Positions 27,430 to 36,488 of a stretch of 64,000 nt of DNA are shown piece after piece. Source of the stretch: Desulfoscipio sp. XC116 (GTDB taxonomy: Bacteria; Bacillota; Desulfotomaculia; Desulfotomaculales; Desulfallaceae); contig NZ_CP156660.1 in NCBI RefSeq assembly GCF_039851975.1, forward strand, positions 3,105,035 to 3,169,034. The letters run 5' to 3'. Position 1 is the first letter of the stretch. The number at the start of each line of letters is the position of its first letter. Made by a program: the position numbers and the translations under genes. The notes beneath the pieces are model-generated. The model had not been told where the DNA came from, searched no databases, and saw only the letters and a list, made by a program, of their open reading frames with translations.

Positions 27430-28437
27430 TTATTTTTTATCGCTTCCACCTAGTAATTTAATTTCCATATCTTCTAATGCCTCTATATAGTCTTTCTCCG
27501 CCTTGGAAACATCACCTAAATATAGCTCCTTATATTTCTTATACTCTTCCTTTGCTTTGAGTTCAGCTGTCTTAGCACTGATCTTCCCAGCATGGGTTAG
27601 AATTTCATGCTTGGACAATTTCAGAAATCCATCCAATGTTTCAATCCAATCTGACATATACATTGGTATTCTTCTTCTTGCTTGCATTTCAGCAAATTCA
27701 AGATAAGCAGAAACTATGCTGTTTAATGCAGATAACTCCTCTTCTGTACAATAGTTTTTTGCTACTAATGCATCCGCTTGTTTAGGCTGTTCTCCTTTAA
27801 AACTAAGCATTCCCATATAAGGTTTATCTGCATCCGCCGAGTAATAAATCTTTTCTGCTGCAGTTTGCCCATGAGCTGCCCAATGCATCTTATTCTGTAC
27901 CGTCTTAAAAAACAAAGTCGATACTTCTGTTCTTGGGTCATAGTCAACACTTGTCGCATAAATATCAAGTACTTTTCTCCAGAATACTTTTTCTGATGAC
28001 CGAATATCACGAATTCGCTCCAACAATTCATCAAAATAAATTCCGCCACCATTATTTTTTAAAAGGTCATCATTCATCGCAAAGCCTTTTTTCATAAATT
28101 CTTTAAGTACGCTACTTGCCCAAATCCTAAACTGAGTTCCTCGCAAAGATTTTACACGATAGCCCACAGAAATAATTACATCTAAATTATAGTAGTCTAC
28201 TTGATATGTTTTACCGTCAGCTGCAGTTGTTGCAAAATTTGCAACAACTGAATTACGTGTCAGTTCACCTTCATTAAATATGTTTTTTATGTGACGAGAA
28301 ATTGTAGACTTATCACGCTGAAATAATTCTGCCATTTGGTCAATAGATAACCAAACGGTATCACCGTCAAAAGTAGTTTCTATTTTAGTTAAACCATCTT
28401 CTGTATAGTACATTATGATTTCAGAGTTCATATTCAT
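27430..28437 (-). CDS. RhuM-family protein
   Basis: 335 residues with the RhuM hallmark: VWLSIDQMAELFQRDKSTIS, then HIKNIFNEGELTRNSVVANF, YNLDVIISVGYRVKSLRGTQ and FRIWASSVLKEFM. RhuM proteins carry a BRO/KilA-like N-terminal DNA-binding region, occur in genomic islands and phage-linked loci, and have no settled biochemical role. Stand-alone gene at the left edge of the defence block. Confidence 0.9.
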   Translation of the reverse strand: MNMNSEIIMYYTEDGLTKIETTFDGDTVWLSIDQMAELFQRDKSTISRHIKNIFNEGELTRNSVVANFATTAADGKTYQVDYYNLDVIISVGYRVKSLRGTQFRIWASSVLKEFMKKGFAMNDDLLKNNGGGIYFDELLERIRDIRSSEKVFWRKVLDIYATSVDYDPRTEVSTLFFKTVQNKMHWAAHGQTAAEKIYYSADADKPYMGMLSFKGEQPKQADALVAKNYCTEEELSALNSIVSAYLEFAEMQARRRIPMYMSDWIETLDGFLKLSKHEILTHAGKISAKTAELKAKEEYKKYKELYLGDVSKAEKDYIEALEDMEIKLLGGSDKK

Positions 28438-28685
28438 TCCCCTTAAACACTTTTCCTTTATTATACATGTTTCAACAAAATATTTCCATTATATTACTTT
28501 TTGCAAGATTTAAATTTTCAGTTTTTTTACTATCCTATCAATAGGAATCTGTCCTTCCTCATCATCAAACTCTACATTTATGTTGATATGTGTGTCTGCT
28601 TTTTTGTGGGAGAGCGATACAACCGTCTCCACATGCCTTCTAGGATACAAAAAAGATGCCGCTGGAAGCTGGTTGGGCCTTGGTG

Positions 28686-30419
28686 TTACAAAAGTTGCCG
28701 TAACTCATTCAACTCGTGTGCTTTTCTTAAATAATCTTCATTAAGCATTTTTTTATCGCTATCACTTAATTTACCATTGAGTTCTCCGCCAATAAAGGCC
28801 AGGTCACATTCAAGCTTAAGAATACGGGTGCGAATGTTTTTTAAATCTATCTCTCGGGTATTTCCGCTATATTCATTTTTTCTCTTGCTCAGGTAATAAT
28901 CATAATTCCCGTTGTAAAGCTTAAGCGAACCGTGCTCAATCAGCATAATTTTGGCCGCAATCCTTTGTACAAAATAAATATCATGGGAAACAAACAGGAT
29001 TCCGCCTGCATATAGCTCCAAAACTGCTTCAATTTTTTCCTTGGCATATATATCTAAATAATTTGTAGGTTCATCTAAAACAAGGAAATTGGCACCTGAT
29101 AAGATTAACCTGGCAAATGCTACCCGAGATTTTTCTCCCATACTCAACTGCTTTATCTTCTTAAAAACATCATTTTTCCTGAAGAGAAGACAGGCAAGAA
29201 GGGTCCTTGTATCTTCTATTGATTTATTTGCTGTCCCAACATTATCAAGAATAGTTTCATCAGCGTTAAGTTCCTCAAATCCTTGTGAAAAGTATCCAAT
29301 TTTAAGTGCCGGATCTAAGGATAATTCACCTTGAAAACATTGGTCAATACCGCAAATTATTTTCAAGAGCGTTGTTTTGCCTGCTCCGTTATCACCTAAT
29401 AGGGCTATTTTATCTCCCCTGCCGATCGCAAAAGACAGGTCCTCTAACACGACCTGATCTCCATAGGCCTTGGATATCTGGTTTCCCCGTATGATAACAG
29501 GGGACAGCTTATTACTCTGACCATGAGATTTGTTAATAAAGTCAAAAGCCGGCAGTGGAATTTGTAACGGTTTTTCTATTTTATTATTTAATAAACGCGC
29601 AAGTTCTTTCTCTTTGGCCTTTAAGGCACTGGCTTGCGTTCTGGCAGCATTTTTATAATCGGAACTTTTCTGGGCGCTTGCCAGCCAGTTTCTTCTCTTG
29701 CGAATAACCTGATTTAATTGTTCAATCCGCAATTGCTGCTTTTCATATTCCTTGGCAAAATGTTTATCTTCATTTTCCTTTTGTACTTTATAGGCAGAAT
29801 AATTGCCTTTATAGGATTTTAAACCCACGGCAGTTAATTCCCATATGCGATCCGCTACCTGATCCAACAGGTATCTGTTATGCGATATGATTAAAACGGA
29901 TTGTTTAATTCGTTTAATCGTCTTTTCCAGTGACGCGGCACTATCCGGATCCAAATGGTTGGTAGGCTCATCGAGAATTAATAAGTCAAAATCTCTGGTA
30001 AGAACTTTACAGAGCATAAGTTTTGTTTTTTCTCCGCCGCTTAAACTCGTTGCTTGCTTCTCCCAGAAAGATTCGGAGATTTCCATTTGATTGAGCGATT
30101 TCTTTACAATGGTGTCAACTGATTCATTGCTGCCGTAATTTTTACTAACCGCTTGATATAATTCTTCATACACAGACGCGCCCGGCTGAAAATCCGGGGA
30201 TTGCTGTAAATAGATGATTAACGCGTTACGTGGCGTGTACTCAATATGGCCTTTATCCGTAATGTCTATACCTGCTAAAATTTTGGACAGTATTGTTTTC
30301 CCTATGCCATTGCTGCCAATAAGGCCAATCTTCTCACCATTGCTGATTCCACCGCTGATGTTGGAAAGTACCATCTTGTCATGGTAACTCTTGTATAATC
30401 CCTCAAATATTAAATTCAT
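28686..30419 (-). CDS. ABC-F ATPase, probable ribosome-protection antibiotic resistance protein
   Basis: 577 residues from ATG 30419 (AAAGGAG upstream); the frame extending to 30443 is not needed. Two ABC domains: Walker A GSNGIGKT and GDNGAGKT, signatures LSGGEKTK and LSMGEKSR, Walker B LLILDEPTN and FLVLDEPTN. No transmembrane helices. A long inter-domain linker contains KRRNWLASAQKSSDYKNAAR, as in ribosome-binding ABC-F proteins. Such proteins dislodge 50S-binding drugs (lincosamides, streptogramins A, pleuromutilins). The leader region (30461-30615) looks like a drug-responsive attenuator, which favours resistance over housekeeping. The drug range cannot be read from the sequence. Confidence 0.88.
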   Translation of the reverse strand: MNLIFEGLYKSYHDKMVLSNISGGISNGEKIGLIGSNGIGKTILSKILAGIDITDKGHIEYTPRNALIIYLQQSPDFQPGASVYEELYQAVSKNYGSNESVDTIVKKSLNQMEISESFWEKQATSLSGGEKTKLMLCKVLTRDFDLLILDEPTNHLDPDSAASLEKTIKRIKQSVLIISHNRYLLDQVADRIWELTAVGLKSYKGNYSAYKVQKENEDKHFAKEYEKQQLRIEQLNQVIRKRRNWLASAQKSSDYKNAARTQASALKAKEKELARLLNNKIEKPLQIPLPAFDFINKSHGQSNKLSPVIIRGNQISKAYGDQVVLEDLSFAIGRGDKIALLGDNGAGKTTLLKIICGIDQCFQGELSLDPALKIGYFSQGFEELNADETILDNVGTANKSIEDTRTLLACLLFRKNDVFKKIKQLSMGEKSRVAFARLILSGANFLVLDEPTNYLDIYAKEKIEAVLELYAGGILFVSHDIYFVQRIAAKIMLIEHGSLKLYNGNYDYYLSKRKNEYSGNTREIDLKNIRTRILKLECDLAFIGGELNGKLSDSDKKMLNEDYLRKAHELNELRQLL

Positions 30420-30460
30420 TAGCCCTAACTCCTTTTCTAACAATCTGCGGAGGAGGGCAT

Positions 30461-30490
30461 AAAAAAAAGACGACAGAGAACATCTTCGCC
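30461..30490 (-). terminator. Attenuator terminator in the ABC-F leader
   Basis: Minus strand: GGCGAAGA, short loop, TCTGTCGTC, then eight T. It lies between the leader ORF and the ABC-F start, where read-through would be conditional. Confidence 0.65.
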
Positions 30491-30537
30491 TTTAATCCTG
30501 AATTTGTTGATTAGATCTCAGAGTATAAGATAAACAT

Positions 30538-30615
30538 TCAGCAATAAAGATGTGCCTCCTCCTGAATTTCAAGATTAAGTTTGTGTTGATTCCAGCGAAA
30601 TTCAGTTTTACCCAT
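30538..30615 (-). CDS. 25-aa leader peptide upstream of the ABC-F gene
   Basis: ATG 30615 follows AGGAGG by 9 nt and encodes MGKTEFRWNQHKLNLEIQEE plus five residues, stop 30538-30540. It is 48 bp upstream of the terminator hairpin. Resistance ABC-F genes in Firmicutes are often controlled by ribosome stalling on a short ORF that prevents terminator formation; the arrangement here is the same, though the peptide itself is not recognised. Confidence 0.65.
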   Translation of the reverse strand: MGKTEFRWNQHKLNLEIQEEAHLYC

Positions 30616-30639
30616 CTTTTTGTACCTCCTGTTCTCAAT

Positions 30640-31131
30640 GATATATTAACAATACTACATTTAACTTTGCTTAGCAAATGGAGTAAAGCATGGCACCAAC
30701 TCACTATCAGACACTAGGCATTTCGGCAGTATGCTACTGCTCACAAACGTACTTTTTCTTTCTTACTGCCGCCCCCGAAACACCTTCACATTATAATAAT
30801 TCAGACATTTCACCGAACAAAATTTACTCCGGGAGTTAGCATAATAATACGCTTCTCCGAAGCACTTGCAAATCTTTATTTTCAATCCTCAAAATACTTA
30901 TTTTTTCCTATCAAAAAAACCAATATCATCTTTTTTATCTTCTCAAAGGTCTCAATACTTCTGGGCGTGGCAAACTCGCCCAAACCCCTTTTCTATCAAT
31001 GCTTTTCCCTCACTCAAGCAAGCAAACCGTTTCTGTATGCCTTGAGGAGATAAAAAAGATGCCGCTTGAGCCTGGTGGGGCCTTGGCGGACAGTGCTATT
31101 TTGACTACAGTTGTTCCATCTGGCCCAATAT
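30640..31131. other. Intergenic region between the ABC-F leader and jetC
   Basis: About 490 bp, AT-rich, no gene. It holds one copy (~31020-31080) of a ~65-bp direct repeat also found just downstream of the ABC-F gene (~28615-28682), so the ABC-F unit is flanked by the two copies. Confidence 0.5.
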
Positions 31132-34100
31132 CTACGCTAAAACTTTATCCGTTTTTTTCTCTTCTGCTTCAAGTTCAGCAAAGAATTCATCAAGTACTTC
31201 TTTGTTGCGTTCTTTAAGTACTACGATGCCGTGCCGGTTAGGTGTATTAATTACTCGTAAAAGCAAGCCAAACTCACTGAGATAGTTACGGGAACTACTC
31301 CTTGGCGTAATACTGATAATTTTCTTCCTGAGTTTTTTCAAAACCTGAAATACAGTTTGCGCTTTTAAGGGGTCCAGATTGGCATCCCATTCATCAAGCA
31401 GTAAATATCCACCGCTCTTACCTTCCATTTTCTTTTCTTCTTTCACGCTAAGAATAGAATACATCATCATAAGCGATACAATGGCGTGTTCACCGCCGGA
31501 TAAACCACCACGCTCGGTCACCACCCTCATCTGTTGTTCATGGGTCTTTTTAAACCACATTACCAGACGGCGATGGCCACCGCCCTCTTCTTTATTGCGA
31601 TATTCGAGTTGAACCGTGTAGTTCATAGGAACGAAAACTTCATTCAGTCTTTCAGAAATTGCCCGGATAGAACTGGTAATGATACCTTCAACCGTTCTAT
31701 AATCGGACTCAACGATATTTCGGAAAGAGGCAAGTTCCTCCTCAAGCCGTTGTTTGTCACTCATATTCTTCTCAAACTCTAGTTTTAGAATTTCATAGTC
31801 TTTGACTGCGGACTCTTTAATTGGCCTCATTGTCAGAATGCGCAATTGCTTTAATGAGTGATTAATAACCAGACGGCCCTGAGTATATTTTTGTTCTTCA
31901 ATAATTTCCTGACTTTCAAGGTTGAGTAATTCCATAAACACATCGAAGCCTGGCATATACTCTTGTTGAACAGCTTCATAAAACTTGCCATTATACAGAA
32001 GACGAAAAATCGGCAAACAATCTCCTAACGTAATCTGCGAAAAGTTATCTTCACTAAGGCGCCGGTAATCGTATTCATCGTCCAGAGTCGGCGTAACATC
32101 TTTTTTAAGCTCCTCTAATTGCTTCGCTAAAAGATTATTATCCTCGTTTAGTTTTTGAATAACACCGTCTATCTCTTTTAATTCCTTTTCAACCGGGGCA
32201 ATTCTGAGTTGGATTTGTTCAAGCTGTTGACGATACTCGTCTTGCTTAATGGCCAGATTATGGAATTCTTGCAGCAGCTTACGATGTTTCTCCCGTTCCA
32301 CCTTTAATCTTTCAAGTGCAAGCTCATATTGATTTAAAAATTCAAAATCAATTTCCTGGTGCTTGTTAAAATATTCCTGGTATTGTTCTAAACTCCTTTG
32401 AAATTTCTCCTGATTTTCCTTTAGCTCATTGATCTTCTTTTTCAAGACTCCAATATCGATTGAACAGTTATTGGCCTGATTGCGCAGCTCTGTAATGGAC
32501 TCTACCAGTTGCTTCTTTTCAGGCATACGATCAATTACTTTTTGAGCGTCTACAACTTTAACGCGTTGCTCTTCCCGCCGCGACTTTTCAAGTCTGAGAT
32601 TTTCAATTTCCTTAGTTAGGTTACCACTATCAGTCAGAATTGCGTTAAGCTGCTGCTCATAAAGATATAGATTTTCTGACTTGGCCTGAGTTTCCTCCAG
32701 AGATAAAACGCCTTCATCTTCCAGCAAAGAATTCTCGATTTCAAGATAAAAAGTTTGCCGGGAAAAGTATCTGTCAAATTCATTGTTCCATTGCTCAAAG
32801 CTACTTAAAAGCTTATTCTTTGCTTCATAGGCTTGCTTAAGAGTTGCCAGCTTGTCTTCCTCCTGCGCCAACAACCCAAGCCAAACTTGAATATCTGAAT
32901 TGACTTTCTCCAGTTTTTCTTGATTTAACTTGTAGTCCGCTAATCTTGATTCCAGTTTAGATGTTTGGGCAATGTTAGCTTCGATCTTACTCTTTGTCTC
33001 TATCTGCAGTTTTTTGCTGCTTTCCAACAACTCAATCTGCTCTTTTAACTCTGTCGCTTTTGTAAGGATCTCATTTAATTCAAATGATAAGGTTGGATTT
33101 TGTTGATCATACGCTTCTTTAAATACATCTTTAACTGAATTGATTATTTCTTGGAACCCGCGGCATTTTGTTTCCTCCACCTGAAAAGCATCTTCGTTCT
33201 TACGATACTCTTCAAGATTTTTTCTTAATTGAGCGGTTTTTTCTGTTAATTCGCTTAGTTTGGAAAGTAAATTATCAAGATCATGCTTTTGGGCTTCAAG
33301 CATTGCTGTGATTTCTTCTTGTTTAGAGTACCGAGCACTTAATTCGATGGTTCTTGCTTCTGCTGTACTGATTTTTGCCTGCAAAATAGTCCTGGTATAT
33401 TCTCTGGCGGCAGTACTCAGAAAATAACTTACCTTGTCAGGATCATACCCTCTTATTCCGATGTTATCTTTAATAAGTCCGTTATCACTGAGGTACCCGC
33501 TGATTTGCCGCAACCAGGAAACTGCTTTCTTGGCATTCGCGGGATTAATATTGTTTTTGAACGAAAGGCCAAATGGTAAAGGCTCTAGAGAATTGTCCGA
33601 GGCATACTCATTCAATGGAACATGATAGTGCCCGGAAAAAGGAAGCAAATCCTTTTCATCCGCCTCAACCAGGATGGTATATTTTAAGAGGGATAAATTC
33701 TTCTCTTTCTCTTGATTAAGTTCACTATCCTTAAATTCGAACACATCTTGAAAAGCATAGGTTTCAAAACCCTGTTTAGCCATCGACTCCCGTTGGGAAG
33801 AGTCAAATATTCCTTGGTCAATTGTTTCAAGTTGATCTTTAAACTCAACGATTTGTTGATTTACCCGTTCCGTTTCCAAATTCAACTCATTTTCTATTTG
33901 GCGGGATTCTTTGATCTTTTGCGCATATTCCGCTGAACCCAGAGGGTATTTTTCTAACTTTGCTTGCGCTTTTTTTTGCTCGGCATAAAGATCGTCCATC
34001 GACTGCTGGGTCATATCAACTTGTGTTTTTACTTGCTGAAGGCCGTCTTCGATCTCTCGTATTTGCCTTGCTAATTCTTCGCCCGTTTTCTGTATACTGT

Positions 34101-35829
34101 GATATAAACCGACTACCGTTGGGCCATTCTGCTCAATAATTTCTTGATAACCCTTTTCCTTGACATTAAGATTCTCATTTTCATTGGTAAGGAACGAGAT
34201 AGCGGCACGCAATTGTTCGGCAGATTCCTTAGATAATTCATTTTCCAAGATAATCTTGTCCCGGTCTAACTCTTGGAGATCATCGCGGCATTGCTTAATC
34301 TGGGTTTCTTCCTGCGTGATATCCTTTTGTAAACTTTCAGTATCCTTTTCCAATACCTTTTCATGAAAACCAAGGGCCCGGGCAATTAAGGTTAGTTCCT
34401 TTTCAAGTCTTAATCTATCGTTCTCCCTATTGGAAAGTACTTCTCTTTTATCTTCAATATCCCATACAATACCTTCAATCCATTCCAGAAGAGTAGCTGC
34501 GTCCGGGTTTTCTTCCAGGATGGATTGGGCGCGGGCAATTTTCCGTTCAAGTTCTTCTTTCTCCGACTCTAAAGCTGCGACTTTTTCTTCATATTCTTTC
34601 TTAGCCTTTTCCTTATTGGTTGACTCTAATTCGTTTTGTTGAATCGCTAGTTTAGTCGTTACTAAGTCTGATTGCAGTTTTTCGATCAGTCTTTGCAATT
34701 CTTCAACGCCAAGTTCCTTTTGCTTAAGAATATCGAGAAATTCTTTAATTTGATGATACTTACTCTTGCCTTCGTCAATTTCATGTTCAAGATTCGATAC
34801 TGCTTGGCTTACGCTCACCATTTGCTCATTGACTTCCTGTATTTGGGATATACACTGGTCGGACTCAGTCTGAATTGTTTCCTTCTGCTTCAGAATAGCA
34901 TTCAATTCTTCTTCGACTTGAGCTCTTTGGACATTCTGTTCATTTAGGGTCTGGTCATTTACCGAAATCTTGACTTTGATGCCTTCCAATGTTTTTGTAT
35001 TGTAGTCAATGAGCGCATATAATTTACCGACAAAATCAGCGGAGCCGGCCATGAGTTCCTCATCACGCCGTTCCTTCTCCTTCTTGTCAATTTCTTTATT
35101 CCTGAGATCGAGTTCCAATTGTAAACAGTTATTCGAAACAGTTACAACATCCTTCTCTTTCTCGGCTTGTTGCTGGATCATCCGATCAAGGTTCGTAATG
35201 CTTTCTTCAATACCCATCATCCGTGCGAATTGGTTGAAGCGCTCAACATCTTTAATCTGGGTAAATTTACTGGTCTCCCCTTGTTTCCAATACAAAAGAT
35301 ATTTGTCCGGAGATATGCCCAAAGCCTCGATTTGTTTCCTATACTCATCCAATTTACCGTACTTATCATTTTTATTACTATACACATACTCGCGGACAGT
35401 CTTTAATCCTTCGATTGAATCCGATTCTTTAATTGTAAAATACTTGGAACGTATTTTAGGTTTTTCATGTTCTGTAATTCCCTCAAAGCGAGCGTTAATC
35501 TCGATAAACATCTTATTATCTTCCAGTGACCCGTCATTATAAAAGATCAAGCGTCCTTTGAAGAGCCAGGGGTTCTCATCAGAATACGCTTGACTTGAAG
35601 AGATTAGATCAACTGGATCCGCTTCATTGACATCAGCGTTGAGAATACAAATAAACACAGCCGCAATTGTGGACTTTCCCGTACCATTCAGACCGCCAAT
35701 AAGGACGTTGTCCTTATAATGGTTGGCGATTTCAGAAATAGTTTCAAACCCTTGGGGATTGGCAAAATAAACCGATTGCTTCTTGAATTCCCGGGCATTT
35801 TCAAACGTCAACTCAATAGGATAAAGCAT
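31132..35829 (-). CDS. jetC: Wadjet SMC-like ATPase JetC
   Basis: 1565 residues. Walker A GGLNGTGKST (45-54) at the N-terminus, ~1300 residues of coiled coil interrupted by a hinge-like globular part near the middle, and at the C-terminus the ABC signature LSGGEHAIVSLMM and Walker B YLLLDEWDANLDP. This is a condensin (MukB/MksB)-type SMC. With JetA, JetB and JetD it forms the Wadjet complex, which extrudes and cleaves plasmid-sized circular DNA. Last gene of the operon, 17 bp after jetB. It is longer than the JetC proteins I know (about 1100 residues), mainly in the coiled coils. The subtype was not determined. Confidence 0.85.
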   Translation of the reverse strand: MLYPIELTFENAREFKKQSVYFANPQGFETISEIANHYKDNVLIGGLNGTGKSTIAAVFICILNADVNEADPVDLISSSQAYSDENPWLFKGRLIFYNDGSLEDNKMFIEINARFEGITEHEKPKIRSKYFTIKESDSIEGLKTVREYVYSNKNDKYGKLDEYRKQIEALGISPDKYLLYWKQGETSKFTQIKDVERFNQFARMMGIEESITNLDRMIQQQAEKEKDVVTVSNNCLQLELDLRNKEIDKKEKERRDEELMAGSADFVGKLYALIDYNTKTLEGIKVKISVNDQTLNEQNVQRAQVEEELNAILKQKETIQTESDQCISQIQEVNEQMVSVSQAVSNLEHEIDEGKSKYHQIKEFLDILKQKELGVEELQRLIEKLQSDLVTTKLAIQQNELESTNKEKAKKEYEEKVAALESEKEELERKIARAQSILEENPDAATLLEWIEGIVWDIEDKREVLSNRENDRLRLEKELTLIARALGFHEKVLEKDTESLQKDITQEETQIKQCRDDLQELDRDKIILENELSKESAEQLRAAISFLTNENENLNVKEKGYQEIIEQNGPTVVGLYHSIQKTGEELARQIREIEDGLQQVKTQVDMTQQSMDDLYAEQKKAQAKLEKYPLGSAEYAQKIKESRQIENELNLETERVNQQIVEFKDQLETIDQGIFDSSQRESMAKQGFETYAFQDVFEFKDSELNQEKEKNLSLLKYTILVEADEKDLLPFSGHYHVPLNEYASDNSLEPLPFGLSFKNNINPANAKKAVSWLRQISGYLSDNGLIKDNIGIRGYDPDKVSYFLSTAAREYTRTILQAKISTAEARTIELSARYSKQEEITAMLEAQKHDLDNLLSKLSELTEKTAQLRKNLEEYRKNEDAFQVEETKCRGFQEIINSVKDVFKEAYDQQNPTLSFELNEILTKATELKEQIELLESSKKLQIETKSKIEANIAQTSKLESRLADYKLNQEKLEKVNSDIQVWLGLLAQEEDKLATLKQAYEAKNKLLSSFEQWNNEFDRYFSRQTFYLEIENSLLEDEGVLSLEETQAKSENLYLYEQQLNAILTDSGNLTKEIENLRLEKSRREEQRVKVVDAQKVIDRMPEKKQLVESITELRNQANNCSIDIGVLKKKINELKENQEKFQRSLEQYQEYFNKHQEIDFEFLNQYELALERLKVEREKHRKLLQEFHNLAIKQDEYRQQLEQIQLRIAPVEKELKEIDGVIQKLNEDNNLLAKQLEELKKDVTPTLDDEYDYRRLSEDNFSQITLGDCLPIFRLLYNGKFYEAVQQEYMPGFDVFMELLNLESQEIIEEQKYTQGRLVINHSLKQLRILTMRPIKESAVKDYEILKLEFEKNMSDKQRLEEELASFRNIVESDYRTVEGIITSSIRAISERLNEVFVPMNYTVQLEYRNKEEGGGHRRLVMWFKKTHEQQMRVVTERGGLSGGEHAIVSLMMMYSILSVKEEKKMEGKSGGYLLLDEWDANLDPLKAQTVFQVLKKLRKKIISITPRSSSRNYLSEFGLLLRVINTPNRHGIVVLKERNKEVLDEFFAELEAEEKKTDKVLA

Positions 35830-35846
35830 CGACTAATACCCCCTCT

Positions 35847-36488
35847 CTAGAACAGTGCTTGCGGTTTAGGATTGGGAACTTCTTTTCTGAAAAATTCCAA
35901 AACAACATCCAGCGAATAGTTTTGCGACATGGTCACGTCAGTAAGTCGTTTAAGTAAAATCGGTGTCATAAACGCTTCACCGATACGGGTTATCTTATAA
36001 CTTTGCGTTTCCTTGTCTTCTTTTATCAGGCAATAGTCTATTAAGGGTTGCAATATGCTGACAATCTTTTGATCCGGTCTGTCTGTTACGGAAGAGTCGA
36101 TAACTTCAAGCAACTCACGGACACTGGTGGAAGGGTGCCCAAGCGTGATCTGGTTGTAATACATCAGCAAAAAAAGCAGGATGGGTGCAGTTTTTAAGCG
36201 ATCTGTCAAAATGATGGGATGAACCGTCTGGACATAAACGTAACGATTAATAATGTCATCATAAATAATCTTAGCCGGTATGGTTTCTTGTTCCAGACGC
36301 ATATTACTGATCGCTATAAAATCTTTAATTTCCTGATCACTTCTGGCGTCAAGGGCTCTTTTTAATCCATCTCTTGTCAGTCCAATCCAGTCCCGCCTTA
36401 AAATAATGCTCGAACTGGCGGCAAGTAACTGAATAGCATTTTTATATTTGGGAAGTAACGAAACGCTATTACCTGTTGTTTGTTCCAT
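35847..36488 (-). CDS. jetB: Wadjet MukE-like subunit JetB
   Basis: 213 residues from ATG 36488 (GGAGTG 8 nt upstream). Winged-helix type protein: FLLMYYNQITLGHPSTSVRE, LIDYCLIKEDKETQSYKITR. Size and position between the kleisin-like and SMC-like genes match the MukE/JetB (KITE) subunit, which binds the kleisin and DNA. Its start overlaps jetA by ~20 bp, so the two are translationally coupled. Confidence 0.8.
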   Translation of the reverse strand: MEQTTGNSVSLLPKYKNAIQLLAASSSIILRRDWIGLTRDGLKRALDARSDQEIKDFIAISNMRLEQETIPAKIIYDDIINRYVYVQTVHPIILTDRLKTAPILLFLLMYYNQITLGHPSTSVRELLEVIDSSVTDRPDQKIVSILQPLIDYCLIKEDKETQSYKITRIGEAFMTPILLKRLTDVTMSQNYSLDVVLEFFRKEVPNPKPQALF

